Part shown: in pieces, positions 26,359 to 36,610 of the stretch
How the letters are laid out: every line of letters starts with the position of its first letter
How positions within the stretch are numbered: position 1 is the stretch's first letter
Assembly: GCF_937123705.1 (NCBI RefSeq)
Contig: NZ_CAKZKO010000139.1
Location: 62,001 to 126,000, forward strand
Length of the DNA: 64,000 nucleotides
DNA from: an uncultured Paraglaciecola sp.
Lineage (GTDB): Bacteria; Pseudomonadota; Gammaproteobacteria; Enterobacterales; Alteromonadaceae
Direction: 5' to 3'
Made by a program: the position numbers and the translations under genes
The notes under the pieces: model-generated
What the model was told of the DNA's origin: nothing
The model's database searches: none
What the model saw: only the letters and a program-made list of their open reading frames with translations

Positions 26359-27050
26359 TGGCGTTATCACAATCTAAATTTAGAACAACTGAACATCTCA
26401 ATGCTGCATTTGCCCGCAAAATCACTAAATTGCTGCGAGATAGCATTGAAGAAAATGGCCGCGCAAGTTTAGTAGTGTCGGGCGGCCGTACACCTGCAGA
26501 TCTATTCAATGCCCTTTCAAAATCCAATCTTGAGTGGAATAAAGTCGATATAAGTTTGGCAGATGAACGTTGGGTAGATAACAGTGATGATGCTTCAAAC
26601 GAAAAAATGCTGCGTAGTAAGTTACTCATCAATAACGCCGCAAACGCACATTTTGTGCCTTTGAAAACCCACCACGACAATGCCGAAGATGCGGTACTAA
26701 GTTGTACTGAAAATCTACAAAAAATGTCTAGGCCCTTTGATGTGCTTATTTTAGGCATGGGTGAAGATGGCCATACGGCGTCATTATTTCCATGCTCCGA
26801 ACAAATTGCCCAAGGTTTAGACCTAGATTCGGGCGACGCATATATTGCGGTTCAACCGACAACTGCACCAAACCAGCGTATGTCATTGACCTTGCCAGCC
26901 ATTCTTAACAGCAATCAAATATTTTTGCACCTTACCGGTGAAAGTAAAAAACAAGTGTTAGACACGGTTTTAGCAGATGACGATGCTTTAGTGATGCCCA
27001 TTCGCGCTGTTATCAACAATGCTGATGTAGAGCTTTTATGGGCTCCCTGA
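26358..27050 (+). CDS. pgl: 6-phosphogluconolactonase
   Basis: Hydrolyses 6-phosphogluconolactone to 6-phosphogluconate. It is a DevB/SOL-type protein of 230 residues with SGGRTPADLF near 34-43, ADERWV near 66-71 and the active-site GMGEDGHTASLFP near 131-143. The ATG shares a base with the zwf stop (TAATG), indicating coupled translation. The neighbouring edd begins 25 nt downstream. Confidence 0.96.
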   Translation: MALSQSKFRTTEHLNAAFARKITKLLRDSIEENGRASLVVSGGRTPADLFNALSKSNLEWNKVDISLADERWVDNSDDASNEKMLRSKLLINNAANAHFVPLKTHHDNAEDAVLSCTENLQKMSRPFDVLILGMGEDGHTASLFPCSEQIAQGLDLDSGDAYIAVQPTTAPNQRMSLTLPAILNSNQIFLHLTGESKKQVLDTVLADDDALVMPIRAVINNADVELLWAP

Positions 27051-27075
27051 TTTAATTTACCGATAGGAACGATCC

Positions 27076-28896
27076 ATGAACCCAGTTATCCAAGAAGTCA
27101 CAGACCGAATTATTGAACGTAGTCTGAATTCGCGAAAAAGCTATTTAGAAAAAATTGAAAGTTCGCGTCTACAAGGACCACATCGCGGTGTGTTGTCATG
27201 CGGTAACTTAGCCCATGGATTTGCCGCTTGTGGCAAAGACGATAAATCTGACTTGCGCAGTATGACTAAAGCCAATGTGGCTATAGTGTCGTCATACAAC
27301 GATATGCTGTCAGCTCATCAACCCTACGAGGCGTATCCAGCGCAAATAAAACAAGCCATTAATGCTGTGGGCAGTGTAGCTCAATTTGCAGGCGGCGTAC
27401 CGGCTATGTGTGACGGTGTGACTCAGGGTACGCCAGGTATGGATTTAAGTTTAATGAGCCGCGATGTGATTGCCATGTCAACCGCTGTTGCCCTTTCCCA
27501 CAATATGTTTGATGGGACTGTGATGTTAGGTATATGCGATAAAATCGTTCCCGGCTTGTTAATCGGTGCCCTTAGCTTTGGGCATTTACCCACGGTATTT
27601 GTGCCTGCCGGCCCTATGCCTTCTGGCATTCCCAATAAAGAAAAAGCCCGGGTGCGCCAAGCCTACGCCGAAGGTAAAGCCACCCGTGAACAGTTACTAG
27701 ACGCAGAATCTGATTCCTATCATGCAGCGGGCACTTGTACTTTTTATGGCACCGCAAACAGTAATCAATTGGTTGTGGAAATCATGGGATTACATTTACC
27801 GGGTTCATCTTTTGTCAATCCTGGTACACCTCTGCGTGATGCACTTACTGCCGCAGCGGCTCGTCAAGCAACTCGTATTACAGATTTAGGTGATGAATAT
27901 CGCCCAATTGGACATATTATTGACGCCAAGGCCATAGTAAATGGGTTAGTCGGCTTGCTTGCAACCGGTGGTTCAACAAACCACACCATGCACTTAGTCG
28001 CTGTAGCAAAAGCGGCTGGTTTTATCATCAACTGGGATGACTTTGCGGATATTTCCAAAGCCGTGCCTTTGTTAACCCGTATTTATCCCAATGGTTCTGC
28101 GGATATCAATCATTTTACCGCGGCGGGCGGGATGGCGCTGTTGATACGAGAGTTGCTTGAAAATGGCCTATTGCACAATGATGTCAACACCATTTGTGGC
28201 AAAGGTCTCGATGCCTACACCAAAGAGCCTGTACTTGAAAATGGCGAACTAGTTTGGCGCGATGGCCCAGCAGTTTCATTGGACAAACAAGTAATAGCCA
28301 CAGTTAACGATCCCTTCAAAGCCGATGGTGGACTATCTGTTTTAAGCGGTAACCTAGGGCGAGCAGTAATGAAGACCTCTGCACTGCGTAACCCACATTG
28401 CAAAATCACTGCCCCAGCAGTGGTATTTGAAGACCAATTTGAACTTCACGCAGCATTTAAAGCCGGTGAGCTTAATAAAGATTGTGTGGTGGTAGTGCGC
28501 TTTCAAGGCCCATCAGCGATTGGCATGCCAGAGCTTCACAGTTTGACGCCCCCGCTGGCAGTATTGCAAGACCGCGGCTTTAAAGTTGCACTGGTTACAG
28601 ATGGCCGTATGTCTGGCGCCTCAGGCAAAGTGCCTGCGGCCATTCATGTCACCCCAGAAGCAATCAAAGGCGGCATGCTGGCTAAAGTGCAAAGCGGCGA
28701 TATGCTTGAACTCGACACTCAAACCGGTGCCATGGATATTTTAGTAACGGCTGATGAGCTTGCTAAGCGTGAAGCCAAAGTAACAGACGTGGCCAAACAT
28801 CAAATTGGCATGGGACGTGAAATGTTTGCCGGATTGCGCACCACTTTAACGGGTGCAGAGCAAGGAGCATGCTCACTGTTTCTAGGTCAGGACTAA
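27076..28896 (+). CDS. edd: Phosphogluconate dehydratase
   Basis: Dehydrates 6-phosphogluconate to KDPG, the key Entner-Doudoroff step. It is an IlvD/Edd family iron-sulfur enzyme of 606 residues. Conserved cysteine segments are [28 protein letters not shown] and [36 protein letters not shown] stands near the C-terminus in broken form across the family signature. The standard length and operon position separate it from IlvD. The ribosome binding site is AGGA upstream of the ATG, and glk starts 4 nt after the stop. Confidence 0.97.
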   Translation: MNPVIQEVTDRIIERSLNSRKSYLEKIESSRLQGPHRGVLSCGNLAHGFAACGKDDKSDLRSMTKANVAIVSSYNDMLSAHQPYEAYPAQIKQAINAVGSVAQFAGGVPAMCDGVTQGTPGMDLSLMSRDVIAMSTAVALSHNMFDGTVMLGICDKIVPGLLIGALSFGHLPTVFVPAGPMPSGIPNKEKARVRQAYAEGKATREQLLDAESDSYHAAGTCTFYGTANSNQLVVEIMGLHLPGSSFVNPGTPLRDALTAAAARQATRITDLGDEYRPIGHIIDAKAIVNGLVGLLATGGSTNHTMHLVAVAKAAGFIINWDDFADISKAVPLLTRIYPNGSADINHFTAAGGMALLIRELLENGLLHNDVNTICGKGLDAYTKEPVLENGELVWRDGPAVSLDKQVIATVNDPFKADGGLSVLSGNLGRAVMKTSALRNPHCKITAPAVVFEDQFELHAAFKAGELNKDCVVVVRFQGPSAIGMPELHSLTPPLAVLQDRGFKVALVTDGRMSGASGKVPAAIHVTPEAIKGGMLAKVQSGDMLELDTQTGAMDILVTADELAKREAKVTDVAKHQIGMGREMFAGLRTTLTGAEQGACSLFLGQD

Positions 28897-28900
28897 TAAT

Positions 28901-29851
28901 ATGACTCGGTTTGTGGCTGATGTTGGCGGTACCAATATTCGTTTGGCACAAATCGAAAGTGGTTCACTACGCCATATCAAAAAATATAGGTGCAGCGACT
29001 TTAAAACCATAGGCGCTGTTATTGCAGTTTATTTTGCTGAGTTTCCAGGAGTGAAATTTACAGCGGGGTGTTTAGGGGTTGCTTGCCCTGTTAGTGGTGA
29101 TGTTATTTCAATGACTAACAATCATTGGCAGTTTTCTGTTTCGCAATTACAAGACGAACTGGGTTTGAAATGGTTAGGGGTGATCAATGACTTTACCGCA
29201 GTTGCCCACGCAGTAACGGTATTGAGTAGTCAACAAAAAGTCCAAATTGGTCAAGGTCAAGCCGCAGAACTTGAGAACATAGCCGTGTTTGGTCCCGGTA
29301 CTGGTTTAGGAGTTAAACATCTAACTCACACCGCAAATGGCTGGTTAGCACTAGATGGTGAAGGTGGACACGTCGATTTTGCACCTGTGGATGAAATAGA
29401 TCTTACAATTTGGCAGTTTCTAACGAATAAATTGGGTCATGCATCGGCTGAAGAAGTGTTGTCGGGTCGTGGATTAATACACATTTATCAGGCGATAGCT
29501 AAACACCAAGGACTTACCGCACCTTTAAAAGATCCCGCCCATATTACTGAACAAGCACTCGACGGAAGCTGCGCATTATGCGAGGCGACCTTGACACAGT
29601 TTTGCAAAATTTTGGGGAGCTTTGCTGGCAACCTTGCCCTTAATTTGGGAACACGTGCAGGGGTGTATATTGGGGGTGGTATTGCCCCTCGTTTCATCAA
29701 TTTTATTAAACAAAGTGATTTTCGGACACGTTTTGAAGCCAAAGGTCGATTTCGTGACTATGTAGCTGGCATCCCGACTTTCATTATCAGCGAGCCTGAC
29801 CATGGTTTGATTGGTTCTATGGCTTATTTAAATCAAATCTATAAAGGTTAA
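28901..29851 (+). CDS. glk: Glucokinase
   Basis: Phosphorylates glucose to glucose 6-phosphate with ATP. The sequence is of the E. coli Glk type (not ROK). [12 protein letters not shown] (about residues 5-16) is the phosphate loop, [10 protein letters not shown] the sugar-binding region, and FGPGTGLGV and [10 protein letters not shown] the catalytic core. Length is 316 residues. It sits between edd and eda, so the operon carries free glucose all the way to KDPG cleavage. Confidence 0.95.
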   Translation: MTRFVADVGGTNIRLAQIESGSLRHIKKYRCSDFKTIGAVIAVYFAEFPGVKFTAGCLGVACPVSGDVISMTNNHWQFSVSQLQDELGLKWLGVINDFTAVAHAVTVLSSQQKVQIGQGQAAELENIAVFGPGTGLGVKHLTHTANGWLALDGEGGHVDFAPVDEIDLTIWQFLTNKLGHASAEEVLSGRGLIHIYQAIAKHQGLTAPLKDPAHITEQALDGSCALCEATLTQFCKILGSFAGNLALNLGTRAGVYIGGGIAPRFINFIKQSDFRTRFEAKGRFRDYVAGIPTFIISEPDHGLIGSMAYLNQIYKG

Positions 29852-29856
29852 CCACA

Positions 29857-30498
29857 ATGACAAAAAATTGGAAAATGACATCACAAGAAATCTTCAGTCA
29901 AGGGCCTGTTGTGCCAGTATTGGTTATTAAAGATGTTGAACATGCGGTGCCTTTAGCAAAAGCACTGATTGCCGGTGGTATCAAGGTATTAGAGGTGACG
30001 TTACGTACAGAAGCAGCCTTAGAGGTAATCACTAGAATTGCAACAGAAGTACCAGAAGCCATTATTGGTGCCGGAACAGTGACCAATCGCAGCCAGTTAC
30101 AACAAGTGATTGAAGCTGGCGCCAAGTTCGCAATTAGCCCAGGGTTAACCACTGACTTACTTAAGGCAGGAAACGAGGGCAGCATTGCCCTGATCCCTGG
30201 TATTTCATCTATCTCTGAGTTAATGACAGCCGCAGATCATGGCTACACCCACTTGAAATTTTTCCCAGCCGAAGCGTCAGGAGGCGTCACTGCACTTAAA
30301 GCAATAGGTGGTCCTTTCCCCGATATAAAGTTTTGCCCAACTGGGGGGATCAGCCCAAAAAACTATAACGATTATTTGGCTCTGCCAAACGTGTGTTGTG
30401 CCGGCGGTTCTTGGTTAGCGCCAGAAGAAGCTATGATAAACGGTGAATGGGATAAAATTACTGAACTTGCCAATCAAGCTGTGGCTGGCGTTAGATAG
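29857..30498 (+). CDS. eda: KDPG aldolase (2-dehydro-3-deoxyphosphogluconate aldolase)
   Basis: Cleaves KDPG to pyruvate and glyceraldehyde 3-phosphate. It is a class I aldolase of 213 residues with the Schiff-base lysine K134 in [11 protein letters not shown] and the general acid/base E46 in [15 protein letters not shown] binds phosphate. It is the last gene of the HexR-linked operon, 5 nt after glk, followed by a hairpin at 30548. KDPG, its substrate, is the HexR effector in the known system. Confidence 0.97.
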   Translation: MTKNWKMTSQEIFSQGPVVPVLVIKDVEHAVPLAKALIAGGIKVLEVTLRTEAALEVITRIATEVPEAIIGAGTVTNRSQLQQVIEAGAKFAISPGLTTDLLKAGNEGSIALIPGISSISELMTAADHGYTHLKFFPAEASGGVTALKAIGGPFPDIKFCPTGGISPKNYNDYLALPNVCCAGGSWLAPEEAMINGEWDKITELANQAVAGVR

Positions 30499-30547
30499 TT
30501 TTCTCGGAATACTCTCTGTAGTTACGCTGTTACAATAGTTGATACGC

Positions 30548-30574
30548 GGCTCTTTTTCATTCGCAAGAGGAGCC
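30548..30574 (+). terminator. Hairpin downstream of eda
   Basis: GGCTCTTTTT (30548-30557) pairs with AAGAGGAGCC (30565-30574), a 10-bp stem with two G-U pairs and a 7-nt loop. The tail is pyrimidine-rich rather than a clean U-run, 50 nt after the eda stop. Confidence 0.45.
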
Positions 30575-30739
30575 CCTATTTCTTTCAATATACCTATTTC
30601 TTATTTACCCCAAACTCGGGATAATTATTCATTCTATTAAGTATTGCCAATTAGCCAAATAAAGTATTTTTAAGCTCCTACGCCCTCTAATATTTAAATA
30701 ACTGTATAAACAAAACGATTAATTTTCGAGGAATCTATC

Positions 30740-31627
30740 ATGTCGAATCAATTTGCGGGCAAAACTGCTGTTATTTCCGGTGGCGCTGGGGGCATTGGTT
30801 TTGCTCTGGCTGAGGAGTTTGGTCAACTAGGAATGAACATTGTCATCGCTGACATCGACCAAACACAGCTAGCGCAAGCACAGCAAAAATTACAAGACGC
30901 CAATATTTCCGTACTGGCTTGCCCGCTTGACGTAACTCAAGTTGAGCAGTGGCAAGACACAGTGACCGCAGCCGAAGCCAAATTTGGCAATATTCATATG
31001 TTAGTGAACAATGCTGGCGTAGGCGGCATTCCTGGCACCATAAACGACACTAAGCTCGAAACATGGCAATGGGTGATGGATGTCAACGTAATGGGAGTTG
31101 TTAATGGCACACAAACTGTTGGCCCTAGCATAAAACGACATGGACAAGGCGGCTGGATAATTAACGTAGCATCTATGGCGGGCATGATGGGGATCGCCCA
31201 TTCTGGTGCTTATGCTGCGTCAAAAGCTGCAGTAGTGTCTATGTCAGAAAGCTGGGCCGCTGAATTAAAGCCCCACAATATAGCTGTGTCGGCATTGTGT
31301 CCTGCCTTTGTAAAAACCCGTATTCATGAGTCTTTACGAAACCTGCAACCGGCATATCAAAGCATAAAGGAACAGGGTGACAAATCGATGAGTACAGATG
31401 GCGGTGCTAACCATGCCAAGGCGCTTGTGGAGTCAGGCATTCCCACCTCGGTATTGGCGAAACGCGTAGTGGAAGCCTTGCAGTCTGGGCAAACCTATAT
31501 TTTTACCCATCCCAATTTTAGAGCGCCAGTAGGTTATCGTGGGGTTCTTTTAGATAACGCCTTTGCCGATGCTGAAAATAGCCCTGTAGTAGGACATTTA
31601 AAAGATGACGAAATTGTGATGTTATAA
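30740..31627 (+). CDS. Short-chain dehydrogenase/reductase
   Basis: Classical SDR with the NAD(P) motif SGGAGGIGFALAEE (about residues 13-26), NNAGVGG (near 91-97), catalytic YAASK and the PxF segment CPAFVKTRIHES. An acidic D at the end of the second beta strand (ADIDQ) favours NAD over NADP. Length is 295 residues, about 40 longer than the minimal SDR; the extra tail is unassigned. It begins after a 241-nt gap with GAGG before the ATG and probably forms a pair with the oxygenase gene 39 nt downstream. The substrate is not known. Confidence 0.85.
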   Translation: MSNQFAGKTAVISGGAGGIGFALAEEFGQLGMNIVIADIDQTQLAQAQQKLQDANISVLACPLDVTQVEQWQDTVTAAEAKFGNIHMLVNNAGVGGIPGTINDTKLETWQWVMDVNVMGVVNGTQTVGPSIKRHGQGGWIINVASMAGMMGIAHSGAYAASKAAVVSMSESWAAELKPHNIAVSALCPAFVKTRIHESLRNLQPAYQSIKEQGDKSMSTDGGANHAKALVESGIPTSVLAKRVVEALQSGQTYIFTHPNFRAPVGYRGVLLDNAFADAENSPVVGHLKDDEIVML

Positions 31628-31666
31628 AAATCAGATAGTAACGGTTAAGGGCAAGAGGCTACTAAA

Positions 31667-32509
31667 ATGAGTAAAATCGAAGGTAATATTGTGGGTTATT
31701 CAGACCGGGAGTTGGCGAAAACCCATAAACAACTTCAGCCTGCTACCGATCGCCAATCGGTATTAATAAGGCAAGATTTTGAGACATTAACGACTCAAGG
31801 TTACGTCATTATTGAAGATCTGCTTACTCCAGAACAATGCGACGAAATTAAGAATAGTTGCTTGCCCTTAATGTCCCACACCGGTAGAAACAATTTTGAA
31901 GGTGAAAAAACCCAGCGTTTATACAATGTCTTGGCAAAAACCCGCTGTATCGATAATTTAGCGGACCATCCTAGAATTTTGGGCTTGATGGATTTACTGT
32001 TTAAGCCTAATTTTTTATTAAGCCAAAGTCAGGTCATTAATATTCTACCTGGTGAAAAACAACAAGCTCTGCACTTTGATGATGGATTCTATCAAATACC
32101 TCGGCCCAGACCACCATTAGGTGCAGCCAGCATTTGGGCAATTGACGATTTCACCAAAGAAAACGGTGCAACCCATGTGGTACCACAAAGTCAAAACTGG
32201 GATGGTCAGCAGCGCCCTACTGACCATCAGAGCATTCAAGCCGTTATGCCAGCAGGATCTGTTATATTTTTTCTTGGCACAACATGGCATGGCGGGGGTG
32301 CTAACCAAACTCAAAGCTCAAGATTGGCCGTTACCCATCAATATTGTGAAGCATTTTTGCGGCAGCAAGAGAACTTCTTGTTGGAATTAAATAAGGAAAC
32401 AGTGAAATCACTGTCTCCAGAGCTTCGTGCTTTAGTGGGTTATTCGATTCATCCACCTTTTATGGGCATGGTGAATGGTCAACATCCTCTTAGAACTCTC
32501 GACGAATAA
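31667..32509 (+). CDS. Phytanoyl-CoA dioxygenase family protein
   Basis: Non-heme Fe(II)/2-oxoglutarate oxygenase of the PhyH superfamily. The iron ligands are H-x-D in ALHFDDGFY (about residues 126-134) and the distal histidine in TTWHGGGANQT, with the oxoglutarate arginine in SSRLAVTHQY. Length is 280 residues, with no signal peptide. The paired SDR suggests hydroxylation followed by oxidation of the same substrate, but this is inference. Immediately downstream lies a 33-codon remnant of a dipeptidase gene on the other strand. Confidence 0.85.
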   Translation: MSKIEGNIVGYSDRELAKTHKQLQPATDRQSVLIRQDFETLTTQGYVIIEDLLTPEQCDEIKNSCLPLMSHTGRNNFEGEKTQRLYNVLAKTRCIDNLADHPRILGLMDLLFKPNFLLSQSQVINILPGEKQQALHFDDGFYQIPRPRPPLGAASIWAIDDFTKENGATHVVPQSQNWDGQQRPTDHQSIQAVMPAGSVIFFLGTTWHGGGANQTQSSRLAVTHQYCEAFLRQQENFLLELNKETVKSLSPELRALVGYSIHPPFMGMVNGQHPLRTLDE

Positions 32510-32528
32510 GCATTAACCCAAGCTCAGG

Positions 32529-32627
32529 TTAATCGGGCAACTGTTGTTGCGAATAGCGCAACATATTGATATTGCCTCCCATCAGTTGTTTGAATGATTT
32601 TTCACTCCAACATAAATCTAAAAATGA
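32529..32627 (-). pseudogene. Detached 3' end of an M19 dipeptidase gene (direct repeat of 41920-42010)
   Basis: On the minus strand this reads SFLDLCWSEKSFKQLMGGN, then INMLRYSQQQLPD and stop. The intact dipeptidase ends in LLDVGLSEAQIKQVMGGN, then MLRYLQQQLPD. At DNA level the last 32 aligned bases differ at two positions, after which a 6-base (two-codon, I-N) insertion appears. Upstream a stop codon breaks the frame and homology fades. The copy has the same orientation as the intact gene 9.4 kb away. It is a non-functional fragment and a likely boundary scar. Confidence 0.8.
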
Positions 32628-32814
32628 TCAATTTTTATCATTGAGATATCCATGCATCTATAACCAAACCACTGTTAAATATAGCTTTTATCTTGTGTTG
32701 ACTAAATATCGACACGCTGTTGCCTATATGTTGCTTGAGTGCACATTTTCAAAGTTGTAAAAATTACCACCTCCTAAACATGCAGAATATTAACAATAAA
32801 TTAATAGTGGCGTA
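32628..32814. other. AT-rich intergenic stretch upstream of the esterase gene
   Basis: Together with the remnant before it, this is a gap of about 300 nt without a functional gene. I see no convincing promoter, operator or RNA. A short inverted repeat, AATGAT and ATCATT around 32623-32642, lies at the outer edge of the dipeptidase remnant. Confidence 0.4.
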
Positions 32815-33852
32815 ATGATGTTGTCAAAAAAAGCAATTGAAAATAGCAAGAAGACGCAAGATGAAAAAGTTCTGAGACATCAAACCAGTGTTGGTGAAAA
32901 CGTCTTAAGGACCGCCAGCGCGTCTAGTTCAGGCCTTGGTGATGGCGCAGAAGAAGTGCTCAGTTATATTCACTCTTTACCGCCAGCCTATAACTTTGAG
33001 CCGGCGTTTGTTAGAGAATATAGAAAAAACCCGTTTGAACATGACGATGTTACGCAGATAATGAAACAAGACATAACGATCCCATGTGAACCACTTGCGT
33101 TAGCAGCCAGAATTTATAGACCAGTCACTGAGCAAACTAAGTTGCACCCTGCGCTAATTTATTTCCATGGCGGCGGTTTTGTTTTAGGAAGCATTGAAAG
33201 TTACGACAAATTGCTCGCACAGTTATGTTTCCAGTCCAATGTAGTGATTATTTCTGTGGCTTATCGATTGGCTCCAGAAACCGTATTTCCCGGCGCAGTT
33301 GAAGATGTTCAGCAAGCGACTGATTGGATCGCAAAAAACGCAAAATCACTGCAGTTAGACGCAACTCGTCTCGCAATAGGCGGGGATAGTGCAGGAGCAA
33401 ACCTTGCAACGGTTTATTGTTTATCCAACAAAAATAGAACAGATTTCAAAGCCAATTTTCAATTACTCATTTATCCCAGCATTGCTGGAAATGAAACGAC
33501 GCCTAGCCGTAAGGAGTTTTCTGAAAACTTACTGTTAACCAAAGAACTTCTGAAATGGTTTCATCAACATTACATCAGCAAAGAACAAGAAAACGATCCC
33601 CGTTTTAACGTGTTAAATGCAGAGGATTATCGCTTCCTACCACCCACGTTTGTCATTACGGCTGGATTTGATCCACTGCGTGACGAAGGACAAATGTATG
33701 TCAATAAACTGATCGAAAGCAGTGTAACCGTTAAGCATGCCTGTTACAGCGATATGTTTCACGGCTTTATCAATTATGGCGTATTACAACAAGCAAAAGA
33801 CGCGGTAGCTGAGTGTGCTTTAGCACTCAAAATCGCGATGAATATTAAGTAA
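32815..33852 (+). CDS. Alpha/beta hydrolase of the hormone-sensitive-lipase family
   Basis: Carboxylesterase or lactonase-type enzyme. The oxyanion motif is FHGGGFVLGS and the nucleophile elbow is GGDSAGANLA. The acid lies in GFDPLRDEGQMY and the histidine in FHGFINYG, completing the Ser-Asp-His triad of the HSL (bacterial esterase family IV) group. It has 345 residues with no signal peptide, so it is cytoplasmic. It is the first gene of a plus-strand module with a TonB receptor, Fe-ADH, MFS transporter and aldehyde dehydrogenase. This suggests hydrolysis of an imported ester or lactone. ATG 32815 or 32818 could start; the ribosome binding site is weak. Confidence 0.85.
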   Translation: MMLSKKAIENSKKTQDEKVLRHQTSVGENVLRTASASSSGLGDGAEEVLSYIHSLPPAYNFEPAFVREYRKNPFEHDDVTQIMKQDITIPCEPLALAARIYRPVTEQTKLHPALIYFHGGGFVLGSIESYDKLLAQLCFQSNVVIISVAYRLAPETVFPGAVEDVQQATDWIAKNAKSLQLDATRLAIGGDSAGANLATVYCLSNKNRTDFKANFQLLIYPSIAGNETTPSRKEFSENLLLTKELLKWFHQHYISKEQENDPRFNVLNAEDYRFLPPTFVITAGFDPLRDEGQMYVNKLIESSVTVKHACYSDMFHGFINYGVLQQAKDAVAECALALKIAMNIK

Positions 33853-33901
33853 ACAACACAAAATTGAAATTAAAACTATAACAACTCTATTGGGCCACAT
33901 T

Positions 33902-36541
33902 ATGAAATTAATGACATTATTAACATCAAGAAAGTTACTCGCCATTTCAATCTCGACGGCGCTCACATTGCCTGCTATTGCTCAAGAAGCAAATAGCACA
34001 GGTGAACAATTTGAACAAATCCAAGTGACAGGTTCCTATATTAAACGAACTTCTGTCGATGCTGCCGAACCGGTTCAAGTACTCGACTACAATTATATTC
34101 AATCTACAGGTGCCACAACCGTAGCCGAATTAATTGGCATGTTAGCCATATCTTCAGGGGCTGAAAACCAAGCCGATTCTTTTTCACAAGCTTCTACACA
34201 AGGTACTGGTAATGTGAATTTGCGGGGTTTAGGCTTAAGTTCGACATTGGTGTTAATCAACGGTCGTCGTCAAACAATTTCAGGTGCACTGACCAATGAT
34301 GGCAGTGTGTTTGTTGATACCAGTCATATCCCTATTGATGCGATTGAACAAATAGAAGTATTAAAAGAAGGTGCTGCTTCTACCTACGGTTCAGATGCCA
34401 TTGCAGGTGTGGTCAACTTTATATTACGTAAAGATTTTGAAGGTTTAGAAGTTAGTGCGGCTATAAGCAAAGCTGCTGATAGCAGTCAAAAAGATACGGA
34501 TATAGGCTTTTTGTGGGGAGCTGAATTTGACAATACTTCTATTGTTGTGTCAGGTCACTACTTAGACAGAACACCTTTAACTATTGCTGATAGGCCAGAG
34601 TTAGGTGATATTGCATTTAGTTCTTTAGGTAATTCTTTCCTACTTTTGGGTAATGCTGAGGTAGCCGACGGTGCATATGCAGGCAGTTATGGGGCTAATC
34701 AAACTGTACCCGATCCAACCTGCTTGGATGATAGTTTAGGTATGCTAGTACCCCAAGCATACGGTTCTCGTTGTGGTTTTAACTTTGGGCCTCTTTATAA
34801 TTTAGTGAATACCGAAACCCGTACTCAATTGTATTCTAATCTTAGCCATGGCTTTGATAATGGTAACGAGCTTTTTTTAGATGTGAGCTGGAGCTCGAAT
34901 GAAGTAAAAGATAACCCTCAATCACCCAGTTATCCAGACTTAACCTTTCCATACATTGGTCCAGGCGCAGGTAATCCCTTTGGTGTTGGAGTGATTTGGT
35001 TAGGAAGACCATTAGGGGCAAACTATGATCCAGCATTAGCACCTCGTGAAAATGACACTTTCCGTACATCACTGAACTTAATCGGTAATTTTGATAACGA
35101 TTGGGGTTGGGATACCGCATTAACTTATAGTAAAAACAGCTATAAGCAATATCAAGAAGACCAATTGAAATCAAGGTTACTTGCTGCGTTTGCTGGTGTT
35201 GGCGGCCCTAATAACAATGAGCTTTTTAATCCTTTTGACCGCTCTAGTTTGAGTCAGTCTGTTATTGATGACTTTACTCATGTAACAGAATCAGAAAAAA
35301 CCACTGATTTGTTAGTACTTGATGCAGTTGTCAGCGGTGATTTATATGAATTACCCGCAGGCACTATTGGTTTTGCTGCTGGTATTCAAGCCAGAAACGA
35401 AAGTTTTAAAGTAGATACCGATGATGTGTTTGAAATCAAATTTGATTCCGATGGCAACCCTATCCCTGTTGATTTGATCTTTTTACAGGGTTTGTCACAC
35501 GTTGATGCAGATAGAAGTTCGTTTGCGCTGTTTGCTGAAAGTGTTATTCCTGTTTCTGAAAACATTGAGGTTAAAGCAGCCTTACGTTATGAAAAGTTAG
35601 AGAATGATTCAAGCGTCGACCCAAAAATAGCGGTTCGCTGGCAACTATCTGACCAATGGATATTCCGTGCATCGGCAAGTACTGCCTTTAGAGAAGCATC
35701 CTTATCCCAGAAAAGCGCCTCTTCGGCCGTTATTACTAGCATCACCGATTACAACCTTGACGGTACAGCAAAGTCTAGTGCCTTTGTTGGCGTCATTGCT
35801 ACGGGTAACGAGAGTCTGAAACCAGAAGAATCTGAAAACTACAATATAGGTTTTATTTTTAAACCAAGTGATAATTTGGATTTCAAATTAGATTTCTGGC
35901 GGGTTGATTATACTGACATGATCACCGTCGAAAATGCTCAAGGCAAACTAATAGATGATCCAAATGGTATAGACATTATTCGCTCTGATGCTGGTTTTTT
36001 ATCTTCAGTTAAGGTTAATTACTTCAATTCATCTTCAGTCAGTGTCGACGGCATTGATTTTGAATCTACGTGGACTTTATCAGAACAATTTAACCTTACC
36101 TTAAACGCATCACATTTTAATTCATACGAGTTAACTCTAGCAAACGGCGAAGTGATTGAAGCGGCAGGCTCATTTAATATCAATAACTTTGCCCGCTCAA
36201 TGCCTGAAACGAAAGGTTCATTGAACTTTAATTGGATAGGTGAAAGCCAAAGAGCATCGGTTAATGTTAACTATGTTTCAAGCTATGAAACAGGTGTCAA
36301 TGTGTCGGCTTTACCCAATGAAAGTTCAACAATAGACGCTTTTACCACAGTAGATGCACAATACTCAGCTAACTTCCGTATAACACAAGACAGTGACGCA
36401 GTATTAACCTTAGGTGTTAAAAACCTACTGAATGAAATGCCACCACGTGCTTACATTGCTGAAGGCAGCTTAAGTTATGATCCAAAACAACATAACCCCT
36501 TAGGACGTGTTGCTTACGCTAAAGTAAAACTCGCATTCTAG
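33902..36541 (+). CDS. TonB-dependent outer membrane receptor
   Basis: It imports an unidentified ligand through the outer membrane. A signal peptide of about 28 residues ends P-A-I-A-Q, followed by a TonB-box-like IQVTGSYIKR. The plug domain (about 50-170) has NVNLRGLGLSSTLVLINGRR and the IEVLKEGAASTYGSDAIAG segment. The barrel ends with F (AKVKLAF). It belongs to the large receptor class that takes organic substrates in marine bacteria and is not His-rich like the receptor at 9388. I chose ATG 33902; a TTG at 33890 has no support. It is followed by a terminator-like hairpin at 36567. Confidence 0.88.
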   Translation: MKLMTLLTSRKLLAISISTALTLPAIAQEANSTGEQFEQIQVTGSYIKRTSVDAAEPVQVLDYNYIQSTGATTVAELIGMLAISSGAENQADSFSQASTQGTGNVNLRGLGLSSTLVLINGRRQTISGALTNDGSVFVDTSHIPIDAIEQIEVLKEGAASTYGSDAIAGVVNFILRKDFEGLEVSAAISKAADSSQKDTDIGFLWGAEFDNTSIVVSGHYLDRTPLTIADRPELGDIAFSSLGNSFLLLGNAEVADGAYAGSYGANQTVPDPTCLDDSLGMLVPQAYGSRCGFNFGPLYNLVNTETRTQLYSNLSHGFDNGNELFLDVSWSSNEVKDNPQSPSYPDLTFPYIGPGAGNPFGVGVIWLGRPLGANYDPALAPRENDTFRTSLNLIGNFDNDWGWDTALTYSKNSYKQYQEDQLKSRLLAAFAGVGGPNNNELFNPFDRSSLSQSVIDDFTHVTESEKTTDLLVLDAVVSGDLYELPAGTIGFAAGIQARNESFKVDTDDVFEIKFDSDGNPIPVDLIFLQGLSHVDADRSSFALFAESVIPVSENIEVKAALRYEKLENDSSVDPKIAVRWQLSDQWIFRASASTAFREASLSQKSASSAVITSITDYNLDGTAKSSAFVGVIATGNESLKPEESENYNIGFIFKPSDNLDFKLDFWRVDYTDMITVENAQGKLIDDPNGIDIIRSDAGFLSSVKVNYFNSSSVSVDGIDFESTWTLSEQFNLTLNASHFNSYELTLANGEVIEAAGSFNINNFARSMPETKGSLNFNWIGESQRASVNVNYVSSYETGVNVSALPNESSTIDAFTTVDAQYSANFRITQDSDAVLTLGVKNLLNEMPPRAYIAEGSLSYDPKQHNPLGRVAYAKVKLAF

Positions 36542-36566
36542 AATCGGATCTATGCTTTTAGAAATC

Positions 36567-36591
36567 AAAGAGGGGGAACTTCCCCCTCTTT
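36567..36591 (+). terminator. Hairpin after the TonB receptor gene
   Basis: AAAGAGGGGG (36567-36576) and CCCCCTCTTT (36582-36591) form a perfect 10-bp stem with a 5-nt loop, 26 nt after the receptor stop and 20 nt before the Fe-ADH start. The U-tract is only the stem end, so partial termination within the module is likely. Confidence 0.65.
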
Positions 36592-36610
36592 CCAACAATA
36601 AGATAAAACT

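Noticed and set aside
32566..32760. 64-codon open frame between the PhyH-like and esterase genes
   Set aside because: It runs across the dipeptidase remnant in the opposite direction, has no ribosome binding site, and its translation resembles nothing known to me.
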